The notes beneath the pieces are model-generated. The model saw only the letters and a program-made list of their open reading frames with translations, searched no databases and had not been told where the DNA came from. Both the position numbers and the translations under genes were made by a program. A stretch of 64,000 bases of DNA from DAOUAT01 sp964551735 (lineage in GTDB: Bacteria > Chloroflexota > Anaerolineae > CG2-30-64-16): contig CAZKEF010000001.1 in the NCBI GenBank assembly GCA_964551735.1, positions 62,001 through 126,000 on the forward strand, written 5' to 3'. This document shows, one piece after another, positions 9,901-18,151 of this stretch; positions within the stretch are counted from its first letter, which is position 1, and the number at the start of each line of letters is the position of its first letter.

Positions 9901-10164
9901 ATGTTGGGCCAGGGTGACGTGGTGGTCAACAACAAAGGCCGCGTGGTGGGCCACGTGACGAGTTGCTCCATTGACACCACCGGCCGGCAAGTGGGCCTGG
10001 CCTACCTGCAAGACCCCAACTGGCAGCGCGGCACGGCGCTGGGCGTCTACCGCCTGGGCAATCGTAACTGGGAGAGCCGGTCACTGGACCAACTCCAGCC
10101 CGGCGATCGCATCCAGTTGCCCGACAGCATCACGATCATCGAACGGTTCCTGAATAAACAATAG
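6934..10164 (+). CDS. Bifunctional serine hydroxymethyltransferase-aminomethyltransferase (GlyA-GcvT fusion)
   Basis: A 1076-residue fusion. Residues 1 to about 450 are serine hydroxymethyltransferase, which makes glycine and methylene-tetrahydrofolate from serine; the PLP-binding lysine is Lys264 in TTHKTLYGPRG. Compared with ordinary GlyA, about 25 extra residues follow YAEGYP before QRYYKGTEYVN. Residues from about 665 (RRTGLNEQHRKLGAKMAPFAGYDMP) to the end are a GcvT aminomethyltransferase, with the folate-site motifs DVSHMG and GYTGE. The linker (about 450-660) resembles a duplicated, partial folate-binding segment (EGPNARGFCNVVLTNDAYALQ). GcvH and GcvP are not in the window. Both domains use tetrahydrofolate and meet at glycine, so fusion could channel intermediates; that is inference. 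Confidence 0.9.
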   Translation: MLTFFTEGLREIDPAVHDLINYEAERQARKLILIPSESQAPEAVREALGSVFQNIYAEGYPDPVMYKLDEAGILDYETQLAMFRRNSDQRYYKGTEYVNIVEQLARRRAAEAFTTSEIGPSGIFANVQPLSGSPANSAIYDALVPPGETVMGMNLLHGGHLTHGSPVNRSGRLYKIVSYGVDPITEKLDYDQIEALAVANKPKMIIAGFTSYPWMPDWARFQQIAKKVGAYLLADISHIAGMVAAGVVPSPIGYADVISFTTHKTLYGPRGACILSTDKKIAEKIDAAVFPGEQGGPHVNTIAGMAVAFKLARTPAFIDLQQRVQANAIQMASELQKHGLRVPYGGTDTHMLLVDLKNIRAKTGVSPDGKKGTPLMGDPAARILDLAGIVLNRNTIPGDKGARSPSGIRLGTPWITQRGFGPAEIERLSEVIARILKACKPTAFAGRHGPVYQARIDFDVLEDARRDVIELLIDVDLPRDYMPGGYPHHYFMHKQTKDPGGEYDIIEIEGPNARGFCNVVLTNDAYALQTDECQPTWVLEPDGRPMAPGVLKRMAGDPPRFQLMVPKPVEARVANWLRALSDGFVAMDPEDPFLKAPGPVVVRRLAHELAEAWPMKPPALTSFGQDDIGWAYHKSYWVGHRPRADAPGGLHNLPAFAWEPPAETMIRRTGLNEQHRKLGAKMAPFAGYDMPIQYTSVMEEHQTVRKAAGLFDVSHMGLFEFIGENIYLFLQTVCTNDITTVQPGGSQYSFLLGPDGNVIDDIWIYRLDKERYWMVVNAANNDKDWAWLGAVREARVQIDPARPWTRALSSESVIIRDLRDPECGDEQRCQLALQGPRSRDILLAMAGDDEATRTALTDMPRTAIAHGNLMGYDVWFGRTGYTGEPVAFELFVHPDDLAPFWRDVLRIGGPFGVKPIGLAARDSLRIEAGLPLYGHELAGPLGLNPADAGFAPYVKLYKPFFVGKAAYAAHEATRQARLARFMVDEERGPMLGQGDVVVNNKGRVVGHVTSCSIDTTGRQVGLAYLQDPNWQRGTALGVYRLGNRNWESRSLDQLQPGDRIQLPDSITIIERFLNKQ

Positions 10165-10171
10165 AGGGCGT

Positions 10172-10207
10172 AGGGCATGACGCCGGGCGCATCCGGTATC
10201 ATGCCCT
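10172..10207. other. Stem-loop between glyA-gcvT and the nad operon
   Basis: AGGGCATGA (10172-10180) pairs perfectly with TCATGCCCT (10199-10207). Inside, CCGG pairs with CCGG around a six-base loop. No U-tract follows, so it may be an mRNA end-stabiliser or attenuator rather than a standard terminator. Confidence 0.45.
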
Positions 10208-10232
10208 GTGCTCCCAACCGCAAAGGCCCTAA

Positions 10233-11285
10233 GTGTCTGAAGCCGCAACTGAGCCTGGTCCCCAGTTGACCGAGATACCGCTCGCGGTCACCGAAATATA
10301 CCGCCTGCTGGAAGAGATAGCCGGGCTGATCCAGCAGGTTGAGGCACGCCAGGCCCACAACCCGGCCGCGCATCTGCGGGCGCTGATCGAGCCCTACAAG
10401 GCCAAGACGCGCAGCCTCATGGATGCCTTGGGCGCAGCGCTGGAGAGTCTCAACCAGGCCCACCCGCCGCCAGGTGTGTTGGAGCAAATCCGCTCAACGG
10501 TATCGGCCCGGCTGCGCGCGTGGTCAAGCACCAGCCCGCTGTTTTATCACATCTTCAACACCCCGCGCCACAAACTGGGGCCATACGAAGTCTTCGATCT
10601 GTTGCTGGCCAACCGGTCAGGCGGCGCGGATGTGGCAGGGCAAATGCTGGACCATTACTACATGAACACCGTCACAGCAACCGCGTTCCGCTTACGCACT
10701 GCGTTATTGACGCAGCGGCTGGCGACCGAGATCAAGCGCCGGTCCGAGGAACACCGCCCTGTGCGCCTGCTGAACCTGCACACAGGATCAGGCCACGAAT
10801 TGCAGACACTGGCCCGGGATCGTTCCTTGCGCACAGCGATACACGCGACCTGTCTTGACACTGACGCGTCTGCGATCCGTCGCGTGAAGCAGCAGCTCGC
10901 CCCTCGACTCACAGGGAATGTGAACTTCCGATTTGGTGACCCCAGAAAGATAGTCCGATCGCGCACATGGCCCGATGCGCCCTATGACCTGATCTATGCG
11001 TTGATCCTGTTCGATCAACTGAGCGATCGGCAGATCGAACCGTTGATCGCTGGGGCGTATCGAGGGCTGCGACCCGGCGGCAAGCTGATCTTCGGCAACT
11101 ATGCGACCAGCATGCCTGCACACGAGCACATCCTGATTGATTGGGTGCTGAACCTCAATCTCCGCCAGCGGAGTGAAGAGACACTGCGCGGGTTCTTCAC
11201 GCGCACACCCTTTCGCGGACAGGATCTGTCCTTTGAGCTCGATCCACCTGGCGCGAGCTGGCTGGTGATTGCGGAACGGGTATGA
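10233..11285 (+). CDS. PhcB-like class I SAM-dependent methyltransferase (first of two)
   Basis: A 350-residue protein with a GTG start at 10233 and AAAGG at 10222-10226. Residues 1 to about 110 are helical. A segment PRHKLGPYEVFDLLL and LDHYYMNTVTATAFRLR then precede the Rossmann-type methyltransferase domain (about 180-350). Motif I is degenerate: VRLLNLHTGSGHELQTLA, with CLDTD as the acidic end of strand 2. This arrangement resembles proteins annotated as 3-hydroxypalmitate methyl ester biosynthesis (PhcB-like). Substrate is unknown. It overlaps the next gene by 4 nt (ATGA) and is at the head of the nad operon. Confidence 0.55.
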   Translation: MSEAATEPGPQLTEIPLAVTEIYRLLEEIAGLIQQVEARQAHNPAAHLRALIEPYKAKTRSLMDALGAALESLNQAHPPPGVLEQIRSTVSARLRAWSSTSPLFYHIFNTPRHKLGPYEVFDLLLANRSGGADVAGQMLDHYYMNTVTATAFRLRTALLTQRLATEIKRRSEEHRPVRLLNLHTGSGHELQTLARDRSLRTAIHATCLDTDASAIRRVKQQLAPRLTGNVNFRFGDPRKIVRSRTWPDAPYDLIYALILFDQLSDRQIEPLIAGAYRGLRPGGKLIFGNYATSMPAHEHILIDWVLNLNLRQRSEETLRGFFTRTPFRGQDLSFELDPPGASWLVIAERV

Positions 11286-12400
11286 ACGATAGCCAACTGG
11301 ATGCATTTGCGCCAGCGCCGCCACTCACAAAACCAGAGCCGGTCCAGCTTGAGCCGGTGACGCAGCGCGAATTGTCGGCGCTTCTCAACCATCTCAGCCA
11401 GCTGATAGGTGAGATCCAGGAAGAAGTCGAACGCCAGGCCCCCCGGCGTATCCCGGTTGTACTGGAGCAGCACCGAACGCGCGTGTACCAGGCGATGACG
11501 GCCCTTGGCGAATGGATCAACGGCTTCCTGGCTGAGCGACCGGCCCCCGCCATCCTCCAGCAAGTCCGGCAACAAGTGGTCACACAGATCCGCGACTGGT
11601 CACGGGGCAGCCCACTCCTCCAGTACAGCCTCGACCGCGCTCGCAGCAAGAGGGGTGTGCGCGAGCTTGTCCAGCATCTTCTTGACGATCGCCCCACAGG
11701 CGCCGACGTCGCCGCCCTGGTGCTTAACGATTTCTATAAATACTCGATCGGTGGCATGGCATTTCGCGGGCGCCTGCGGCTGCTCACCGAGGCGCTAGAA
11801 CTTAATGTGTTAAGCCGCGCAAACGCCGGCAATAAGGACGTGCGCATTCTCAGCCTGCACGTTGGTGGCGCGGACGAACTCAAGACCCTCGCCCAGGACG
11901 TTACCTTTGCGACAGTCGCTCACGTGACCTGCCTTGATGAGAGCCCGGATGCGCTGCGTGATGTGGCCCGCAGCCTGCCTGCGGAAATGAGAAAGAACTT
12001 TTCGGTTGTCCGCATAGAGGCGCAACACTACGCGACAAGCCCGCATCGTCCCGCCGAGCCTTTCGATATCATTTACAGCGTCAGCTTGTTCGAGCACCTG
12101 AAAATGGAGCAGGCAGCCCGGCTTATTGAGGACTGTCATTCCCTCCTCGGCCCCCACGGCATCTTGCTGGCGGGTAGCGTGACTTCGAAAATACCGTCCA
12201 GCGAGCAGGTTCTGCGCGCCTGGTTAACAGAGCAAGATCGGGAATACCGGGACGAAGCAGCCTGGCGTCAGGTGTTCGCCCGCAGCGGTTTCGATGCCGG
12301 CCGCCTGCGCTTCGATTACGAACCTCTGAAAGCAAATGTCGTGGTCCGCGCAGAACGTGTCATCGGTGACTTTCCCCCTTCAACAGGCAGAATACTATGA
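11282..12400 (+). CDS. PhcB-like class I SAM-dependent methyltransferase (second, paralogous)
   Basis: A 372-residue paralogue of the preceding gene. It has the same helical N-terminus (about residues 1-120), the element ALVLNDFYKYSIGGMAFRGRL and motif I VRILSLHVGGADELKTLA, then CLDESPDALRDV. Motif post-I DIIYSVSLFEHL and LGPHGILLAGSV fit a class I methyltransferase. The glycines of motif I are shifted relative to the usual GxGxG, so SAM binding needs testing. ATGA overlaps couple it to the gene before and to nadC after, so it belongs to one transcript with NAD synthesis genes. Confidence 0.55.
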   Translation: MNDSQLDAFAPAPPLTKPEPVQLEPVTQRELSALLNHLSQLIGEIQEEVERQAPRRIPVVLEQHRTRVYQAMTALGEWINGFLAERPAPAILQQVRQQVVTQIRDWSRGSPLLQYSLDRARSKRGVRELVQHLLDDRPTGADVAALVLNDFYKYSIGGMAFRGRLRLLTEALELNVLSRANAGNKDVRILSLHVGGADELKTLAQDVTFATVAHVTCLDESPDALRDVARSLPAEMRKNFSVVRIEAQHYATSPHRPAEPFDIIYSVSLFEHLKMEQAARLIEDCHSLLGPHGILLAGSVTSKIPSSEQVLRAWLTEQDREYRDEAAWRQVFARSGFDAGRLRFDYEPLKANVVVRAERVIGDFPPSTGRIL

Positions 12401-13266
12401 CTCACGCCCATACACCATCGAACGCTGTCCCCATCACTCAAGCCATGGATGAGCTCCTCAGCCGCGCGCTGGCCGAAGACCTGGGTGACGGAGATATCAC
12501 CAGCCTGAGCACCATTCCGGCCGAAGCTGTGTTCACCGGCGACTTCCTGGTCAAAGCGCCGGGCGTGATCGCCGGGCTGACGGTGGCGCAGCGCGTCTTC
12601 GCGCTGCTTGATCCGGCCGTCCAGTTCCGGGCGTCGGCCGTGGATGGCGACCGGGTTGCACCGGGAGACATCGTCGCCGTGGTGACCGGGCCGGGCCGCG
12701 CCCTGCTGTCGGGCGAGCGCGTGGCGTTGAACTTCATGCAGCGCATGTCGGGCATCGCCACGGCCACGCGGCGCTATGTGGATGCCGTGGCCGATGCACG
12801 GGCCGTGATCCTGGACACGCGCAAGACCGTGCCCGGCCTGCGCCTGCTGGACAAGTGGGCGGTGCGGCTGGGCGGCGGACAAAACCACCGCATTGGGCTC
12901 TATGACATGGCGCTGATCAAGGACAATCACATCGCTGCCGTCGGCTCGATTACGGAAGCTGTGCAGCGGGTGCGCGAAAATGATACGCGCGGCCGGCTCA
13001 TCGAAGTCGAAGTGACCAACCTGGTCCAGTTGCGTGAAGCGCTGGCGCTGCCCGTTGACCGCATCCTGCTGGACAACATGTCGCCCGCCCAGATGGCCGA
13101 GGCCGTTGCCATCGTCGGGGGGAAAATCCCACTGGAGGCGTCCGGCGGGGTCAACCTCCAGACCGTGGCCGTCATCGCCGCCACCGGGGTGGACTTCATC
13201 TCGGTCGGTGCGCTGACGCACTCGGTCACCGCGTTGGATGTCAGCCTGGATCTGCGCGCGGCGTGA
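12397..13266 (+). CDS. nadC: Nicotinate-nucleotide pyrophosphorylase (carboxylating)
   Basis: A 289-residue enzyme that converts quinolinate and PRPP to nicotinate mononucleotide, CO2 and pyrophosphate. Seen: N-terminal ALAEDLGDGDITS, the active-site segment DTRKTVPGLRLLDKWAV with the catalytic Lys/Arg residues, GGGQNHRIGLYDMALIKDNH, and the C-terminal barrel elements VEVTNL, LLDNMSP, LEASGGVN and ISVGALTHSV. All are diagnostic of NadC. Length is normal. The ATGA overlap at 12397-12400 couples it to the upstream methyltransferase. Confidence 0.97.
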   Translation: MTHAHTPSNAVPITQAMDELLSRALAEDLGDGDITSLSTIPAEAVFTGDFLVKAPGVIAGLTVAQRVFALLDPAVQFRASAVDGDRVAPGDIVAVVTGPGRALLSGERVALNFMQRMSGIATATRRYVDAVADARAVILDTRKTVPGLRLLDKWAVRLGGGQNHRIGLYDMALIKDNHIAAVGSITEAVQRVRENDTRGRLIEVEVTNLVQLREALALPVDRILLDNMSPAQMAEAVAIVGGKIPLEASGGVNLQTVAVIAATGVDFISVGALTHSVTALDVSLDLRAA

Positions 13267-13317
13267 TTGGCCCGCGCATGGGGCGCGGACATTTGTTTCA
13301 TCGGAGACGCTTTTCTT

Positions 13318-14391
13318 ATGAGCACCCTCACTTCTCACGACCGCACCAAGCTGTCGGTCGAAGATATCTATCACGAGCTCAAGACCCGCCTGGGCGACTA
13401 CACGCCGGACTTTGAGCTGCGCATCAAGGCCGAGCTGGCTTACGAGGTCAACCGACTCAAGGGGCAGCGCAACGCGGTCATCCTGGGCCACAACTACATG
13501 GAACCGGCGCTGTTCCACTCGGTCCCCGACTTCGTGGGTGACTCGCTGGATCTCAGCCGCAAAGCCGCGACCACCGACAAAGATGTGATCGTCTTTTGCG
13601 GGGTCAAATTCATGGCCGAGACCGCCAAGATCCTCAACCCGACGCGCACGGTGCTGATCCCTTCGCTGAAGGCGGGCTGCTCGCTGGCCGAGAGCATCAC
13701 TGCAGCCGACGTGCGGGCGCTTCGGGAGCGTTTCCCCGGCGTGCCCGTGGTCACTTACGTCAACACCTATGCCGACGTCAAGGCCGAGAGCGACATCTGC
13801 TGCACCTCAGGCAACGCGGCCGCGGTGGTTGAATCGTTGGGCACCGACACCGTGATCTTCCTGCCCGACGAGTACCTGGCCGGCAACATCGCCCGCGACA
13901 CCGGCAAGCACATCATCTTCCCCACGCGGCTGCCCTCCGGCAAGATTGCGGCCGACGCGAACCTGGATTACCAGATGATCGGCTGGCGCGGCCGCTGCGA
14001 GGTCCACGAGAAGTTCACCGTGGCCGACATCGAACGCGTCCGCGCGCAATACCCGGACGTCGTGATCCTGGCTCACCCGGAATGCAGCCCAGAAGTTACG
14101 GCCGCGGCCGACTTCTCCGGCAGCACCAACGCCATGATCCGCTACGTGGAGCAGACCCAGGCCCCGCACTACCTGCTACTGACCGAGTGTGCCATGGGCG
14201 ACAACGTGGCCGCGGCCAACCCTGACAAGGAGATGCTGCGGCTATGCAGCGTCCGCTGCCCGCACATGAACCAGATCACCCTGGAAATGACCCGCGACGC
14301 CCTCAAGTACATGCAGTACGTCACCGAGGTGCCCGAGGAGATCCGTGTGCGCGCGTATCGGGCGGTGGAGCGGATGTTGAAAATTGGGTAG
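13318..14391 (+). CDS. nadA: Quinolinate synthase
   Basis: A 357-residue [4Fe-4S] enzyme that condenses iminoaspartate with dihydroxyacetone phosphate to quinolinate. ATG 13318 follows GGAGA at 13302-13306; the open frame extends upstream to 13267 but without a good start. Conserved cysteine segments are visible: FCGVKFMAETAKILNP (Cys94), SDICCTSGNAA (Cys161/162) and CSVRCPHMNQITLEM (Cys310/314). HNYMEPALFHSVPDFVGDSL and HPECSPEV are further NadA hallmarks. It lies between nadC and nadB, completing the aspartate-to-NaMN route. Confidence 0.97.
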   Translation: MSTLTSHDRTKLSVEDIYHELKTRLGDYTPDFELRIKAELAYEVNRLKGQRNAVILGHNYMEPALFHSVPDFVGDSLDLSRKAATTDKDVIVFCGVKFMAETAKILNPTRTVLIPSLKAGCSLAESITAADVRALRERFPGVPVVTYVNTYADVKAESDICCTSGNAAAVVESLGTDTVIFLPDEYLAGNIARDTGKHIIFPTRLPSGKIAADANLDYQMIGWRGRCEVHEKFTVADIERVRAQYPDVVILAHPECSPEVTAAADFSGSTNAMIRYVEQTQAPHYLLLTECAMGDNVAAANPDKEMLRLCSVRCPHMNQITLEMTRDALKYMQYVTEVPEEIRVRAYRAVERMLKIG

Positions 14392-14392
14392 A

Positions 14393-14458
14393 CAAGCAGA
14401 CCAGGAGACAAGGATAGCAACCTTGTTTCCCTGTCTCCTTGTTTCCTTGTTTCCCCAT
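14393..14458. repeat. Short repeat array between nadA and nadB (TTGTTTCC family)
   Basis: The right part repeats CCTTGTTT at 14421, 14438 and 14446 with CTGTCTCC between. The left part carries the complementary GGAGACAAGG (14404-14413). It is an imperfect inverted array in an otherwise tightly packed operon; nadB keeps a good ribosome site after it. Confidence 0.65.
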
Positions 14459-14480
14459 TGCCAACCACAGGAGAACGAAC

Positions 14481-16049
14481 GTGCCCGAATATCTCGAACC
14501 CGAAGTTCTGATCCTCGGCAGCGGGATCGCGGGCGCGACCGCGGCGCTGAAGTTGGCCGATCACGGCGCCCAGGTGCTGGTGGTCACCAGCGCCAGCGAC
14601 CCGGCGGAGTCCAACACCCGTTACGCCCAGGGTGGGATCATCTACCGCGGGGCCAACGACAGCCCGGCCGCGCTGGCCGCAGACATCATCCGGGCCGGCG
14701 ACGGCCACTGCAACGGCCGGGCGGTGGACATCCTGGCCATGGAAGGCCCGGAGCAGGTTGAAGAGGTGCTGCTCAAGCGCGTCGGCGTCGCTTTCGACCG
14801 TGCGCCCGACGGTCAGCTTTCCCTGGCCCGCGAGGGCGGCCATATCATGCCCCGCATCCTGCATGTAGCCGACTTCACCGGCAAGGCCATCGAGGATGCG
14901 TTGGTGGCGGCACTGGCCGCGCACCCCAACGTGACACTGCTCACCGGGCACACGGCCATTGACCTGCTGACCCCCGCGCATCATGCCCAGGATCGCCACG
15001 TGGTCTACGAGCCGCTGTCGTGCGTCGGCGCCTACCTGTTCGAGCAGGCCACCGGGGCCGTCAAACGCTGCCTGGCCCGCAAGACGATCCTGGCGACCGG
15101 CGGCCTGGGCCAGATCTTCCTGCGCACCAGCAACCCGGCTGGCGCGCGGGGGGATGGCTTCGCCATGGCTTCCTACGCGGGTGCGCGGCTGATTAACATG
15201 GAATTCGTGCAATTCCACCCCACGACCTTTCACCAGGACGGCGCGCCGAACTTCCTGATCTCCGAGGCGGTGCGGGGCGCGGGCGCGCGGCTGGTGTTGG
15301 GCAACGGCGAGCCGTTCATGCAGCGTTACGCGCCGGAATGGAAGGACCTGGCCCCGCGCGATGTGGTGGCGCGCAGCATCCACCGTGAGATGCTCTCGCG
15401 CGGCCTCACCCACGTCTATCTCGATCTCCGCTCCTACATCGCTTCGGACGAAATCCTCGGCCACTTCCCCACGATCCGCGAGAACTGCCTGGCCCACGGG
15501 GTTGACATTGCGATGGACCTGGTGCCCGTGGTGCCGGCAGCGCACTACACCTGCGGCGGCGTGTGGGCCGACGCGTGGGGTCGGACGACGGTGGAGAACA
15601 TGTACGCGGTGGGGGAGGTGTCATGCACCGGCGTCCACGGCGCGAACCGACTGGCCAGCACATCGCTGCTGGAGGGACTGGTTTGGGGCCACCGCGCCGC
15701 GCGCGAGATTGCCCGCACGCTCCCGGACAGCCCGTACACCGCAGCGGAGCAGATCCCGCCGTGGCAAGACGCTGGGCTGGAGATCCCCGACCCGGCGCTG
15801 ATCCAGCAAGACATGAGCGCGATCAAGCACATCATGTGGAACTACGTGGGGTTGGTGCGCACCACCAGCCGCCTGAGCCGGGCGCTCAGCGAGCTGCGCC
15901 ACCTGGAGACCGAGATCCTGCACTTCTACCGCCGCTCGCGGCTGACCGACGAGCTGATCGGCCTGCGCCATGCCGTCCGCACCGCCATCCTGGTGGCCGA
16001 GGCCGCGTGGGAGAACAAGCGCAGCATGGGCGCGCACTATCGCGAGTAG
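14481..16049 (+). CDS. nadB: L-aspartate oxidase
   Basis: A 522-residue flavoprotein that oxidises L-aspartate to iminoaspartate for NadA. The GTG at 14481 is chosen because AGGAGA lies at 14469-14474 and the next residues PEYLEPEVLILGSGIAGATAA lead straight into the FAD-binding Rossmann motif. Other hallmarks are NTRYAQGGIIY, GGLGQIFLRTSNP, RGDGFAMASYAGARLINMEF with QFHPTTF, AAHYTCGGVWAD and GVHGANRLASTSLLEGLVWG. Length is normal. The 22 nt to the convergent permease gene contain a small AGAAA/TTTCT inverted repeat. Confidence 0.97.
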   Translation: MPEYLEPEVLILGSGIAGATAALKLADHGAQVLVVTSASDPAESNTRYAQGGIIYRGANDSPAALAADIIRAGDGHCNGRAVDILAMEGPEQVEEVLLKRVGVAFDRAPDGQLSLAREGGHIMPRILHVADFTGKAIEDALVAALAAHPNVTLLTGHTAIDLLTPAHHAQDRHVVYEPLSCVGAYLFEQATGAVKRCLARKTILATGGLGQIFLRTSNPAGARGDGFAMASYAGARLINMEFVQFHPTTFHQDGAPNFLISEAVRGAGARLVLGNGEPFMQRYAPEWKDLAPRDVVARSIHREMLSRGLTHVYLDLRSYIASDEILGHFPTIRENCLAHGVDIAMDLVPVVPAAHYTCGGVWADAWGRTTVENMYAVGEVSCTGVHGANRLASTSLLEGLVWGHRAAREIARTLPDSPYTAAEQIPPWQDAGLEIPDPALIQQDMSAIKHIMWNYVGLVRTTSRLSRALSELRHLETEILHFYRRSRLTDELIGLRHAVRTAILVAEAAWENKRSMGAHYRE

Positions 16050-16071
16050 AAGAAACCTGGTTTCTGGCTTC

Positions 16072-18063
16072 TCACACCAGCTTCTCGCGCAACTTGGCGC
16101 TGACGAAGTCCATGATCGCGACGACGATGACGATCACCGCGACCGCCGTGCCCGCGGAGCGGTACTTGCTGAAGGGGAAATAGTCGTTGTACAGCAGGTT
16201 GCCGATGCCGCCGCCGCCGGCGAAGCCGACGATAGTCGCCATGCGCACGTTGATATCCCACTGGTAGATCGCATACGACACGAAGGGCGGGATGATCTGC
16301 GGAAAGACGCCGTAGATGATAGTCTGCAACCGCGTCGCGCCAGTAGCTGCGATCGCCTCCAGCGGCCCGGGGTCAATGTTTTCGATCGCCTCAGAGAACA
16401 ACTTACCGATGAGGCCGAACGTCGTGACCGTCAGCGCCAACATCCCGGCGAAACTGCCGAAGCTCACCCAGTAGAAAAAGATCGCTACGTACAGCAGCGC
16501 CTCGATGGAGCGCAGCAGGTTGAACAGGCCGCGCGTCAGGTAGTAGATCCAGATTGACAGGCGGCTGCGGCCGGTGAGGTTGCGCGCGGCCAGGAAGCTG
16601 AAGGGGATAGCCAGCAGCGCACCCAGCGTTGTGGCCAGCAGCGCCTGAAAGATCGTCACGATCATCTCGCGCACCACGGTGCTGACCACTTCGGGATCAA
16701 GGTTGAACGATAGGAAATTCCGCACGAAGCGGCCCAACGTGGGCGCAGGGTCAAGCAACAGCTTCAGATCGATCCCGGAGAGCTCCCAGAAGTACATGAA
16801 GAAACCTGCGCCGACGATGATGTAGAACCACGCCCGCAGCGATTTGTAGAATGGCCGCGGCGGGCCGGCGTGGGTGGTGGTTGTGCCGAGCATGATGCGC
16901 TGGCGCCACTTCGCGCTCACGTAGTCCACCAGGATCACGACAACGGCCACCGCCCACAACGCGGCCGCGTACTGCGTATAACCGCTTTTGCGGATCGTCT
17001 CCACCACGAAATAGCCGATGCCGCCTCCAGCGACAAACCCCACGATGGTGGCGGAGCGCATGTTGATGTCCCACCGCAGAAGGGTGTATGCCAGGAACGA
17101 CGGCACGATCTGCGGGACGACCGCGTAACGGATCGTCTGCACCAGGTGAGCGCCGGTCGCGGTAACAGCCTCGATGGGGCCGGGGTCAATGTGCTCCACT
17201 TCCTCAGAAAAAAGCTTGCCCAGGGCAGCCACCGAATGGATCGTCAGCGCGATCACGCCCGCGAACGAACCCAAGCCCACCCACAAGACGACGATCAGGC
17301 CCCAAATCAAGGTGTCCACCGCACGCACGATGTTCAGGAGGATGCGCACCACGGTGTAGATCACGATCCCGCCCGGCACGCGCGTCATGATGTTGCGCGC
17401 GGCCAGGAAGCTGACCGGGACGGCGAGGATGGTGGAGAAAATGGTTGCCATCAGGCCGAGCGCGATGGTCTCGATGATCTTGCCGGCCTGGAAAGCCGGG
17501 ACGGTCGCGCCCACCTGCACCAGGCCCAGGCGCACCAACAAGTCGGGGGCGGGCTTAGATACGATGGCGCCGAAGATGTAGCCAAAGTTCTCGCTGGGGA
17601 CCAACCGGCCGGCCGCGTTACGGGTGAAGAGATCGGGGTGGATGAGATCGTTGCCGATCTTGAGGGCATTGCTGAAGCGTGAGACGAGGCGGTCGAGCCG
17701 CACATCAGTCACCTGCCAGGCAATGATATAAATCACCAGCGCCGCCAGCACCAGGCCAAAGGCGTCCAGGCTGCGTTGGCCGCGCGCCCGCCGGTAGGCA
17801 TCGAAGATGTTCCAACCCCAAAACAGCGCAACCGGGACAAACAGCCAACTGGTCTCGATGCCCGCCAGGCTGGTTTGAGCGACCCGATAGTTATCCAGCG
17901 CCCACGGGATCAGATAGCCCTGCGCCAGCGCCGTAAAGAAGATCAGGATGCTACGGCCGCGCTGGCCAAGAAGGAGCTGCCCTGCGCCAGGGATAATCAG
18001 CGAGAGCAAGGCCGGCAGACTGGGTGAGCTTTTGCGGATGGGAAGCGTCGCGAATGGAGCCAT
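16072..18063 (-). CDS. Fused tandem phosphonate-type ABC permease (PhnE-PhnE)
   Basis: A 663-residue membrane protein (from ATG 18063; an in-frame GTG at 18072 is an alternative). It contains two complete PhnE-like permease domains. Each ends with a near-identical EAA-type loop: IDPGPIEAVTATGAHLVQTIRYAVVPQIVP in the first and IDPGPLEAIAATGATRLQTIIYGVFPQIIP in the second, each followed by RWDIN/QWDIN and ATIVGF-GGGGIG. Before them lie about 130 residues with several hydrophobic helices (PALLSLIIPGAGQLLLGQRG) not found in ordinary PhnE. The gene follows phnC in the same direction; a heptamer array fills the junction. Confidence 0.9.
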   Translation of the reverse strand: MAPFATLPIRKSSPSLPALLSLIIPGAGQLLLGQRGRSILIFFTALAQGYLIPWALDNYRVAQTSLAGIETSWLFVPVALFWGWNIFDAYRRARGQRSLDAFGLVLAALVIYIIAWQVTDVRLDRLVSRFSNALKIGNDLIHPDLFTRNAAGRLVPSENFGYIFGAIVSKPAPDLLVRLGLVQVGATVPAFQAGKIIETIALGLMATIFSTILAVPVSFLAARNIMTRVPGGIVIYTVVRILLNIVRAVDTLIWGLIVVLWVGLGSFAGVIALTIHSVAALGKLFSEEVEHIDPGPIEAVTATGAHLVQTIRYAVVPQIVPSFLAYTLLRWDINMRSATIVGFVAGGGIGYFVVETIRKSGYTQYAAALWAVAVVVILVDYVSAKWRQRIMLGTTTTHAGPPRPFYKSLRAWFYIIVGAGFFMYFWELSGIDLKLLLDPAPTLGRFVRNFLSFNLDPEVVSTVVREMIVTIFQALLATTLGALLAIPFSFLAARNLTGRSRLSIWIYYLTRGLFNLLRSIEALLYVAIFFYWVSFGSFAGMLALTVTTFGLIGKLFSEAIENIDPGPLEAIAATGATRLQTIIYGVFPQIIPPFVSYAIYQWDINVRMATIVGFAGGGGIGNLLYNDYFPFSKYRSAGTAVAVIVIVVAIMDFVSAKLREKLV

Positions 18064-18087
18064 GATAATCACCGCTTTGATCAGAAG

Positions 18088-18151
18088 AATGACGAAACGC
18101 CGAAGATGACGGTCGCCTCTTATCCGTCGTTCGTCATCCGTCGTCCGTCAC
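18088..18151. repeat. Heptamer array overlapping the phnC stop codon (CCGTCGT family)
   Basis: Four in-phase heptamers, CCGTCGT-TCGTCAT-CCGTCGT-CCGTCAC (18124-18151), face a degenerate complementary arm (GAATGAC, GATGACGG; 18088-18112). The phnC stop codon (18148-18150, complement) lies inside the last unit. Confidence 0.75.

Noticed and set aside
8890..10011. A 373-residue minus-strand frame opposite the GcvT part of the fusion
   Set aside because: Shadow of a strongly biased coding frame; no domain or ribosome site.
12316..13518. A 400-residue minus-strand frame opposite nadC
   Set aside because: nadC on the plus strand is unambiguous; the antisense frame has no motif.
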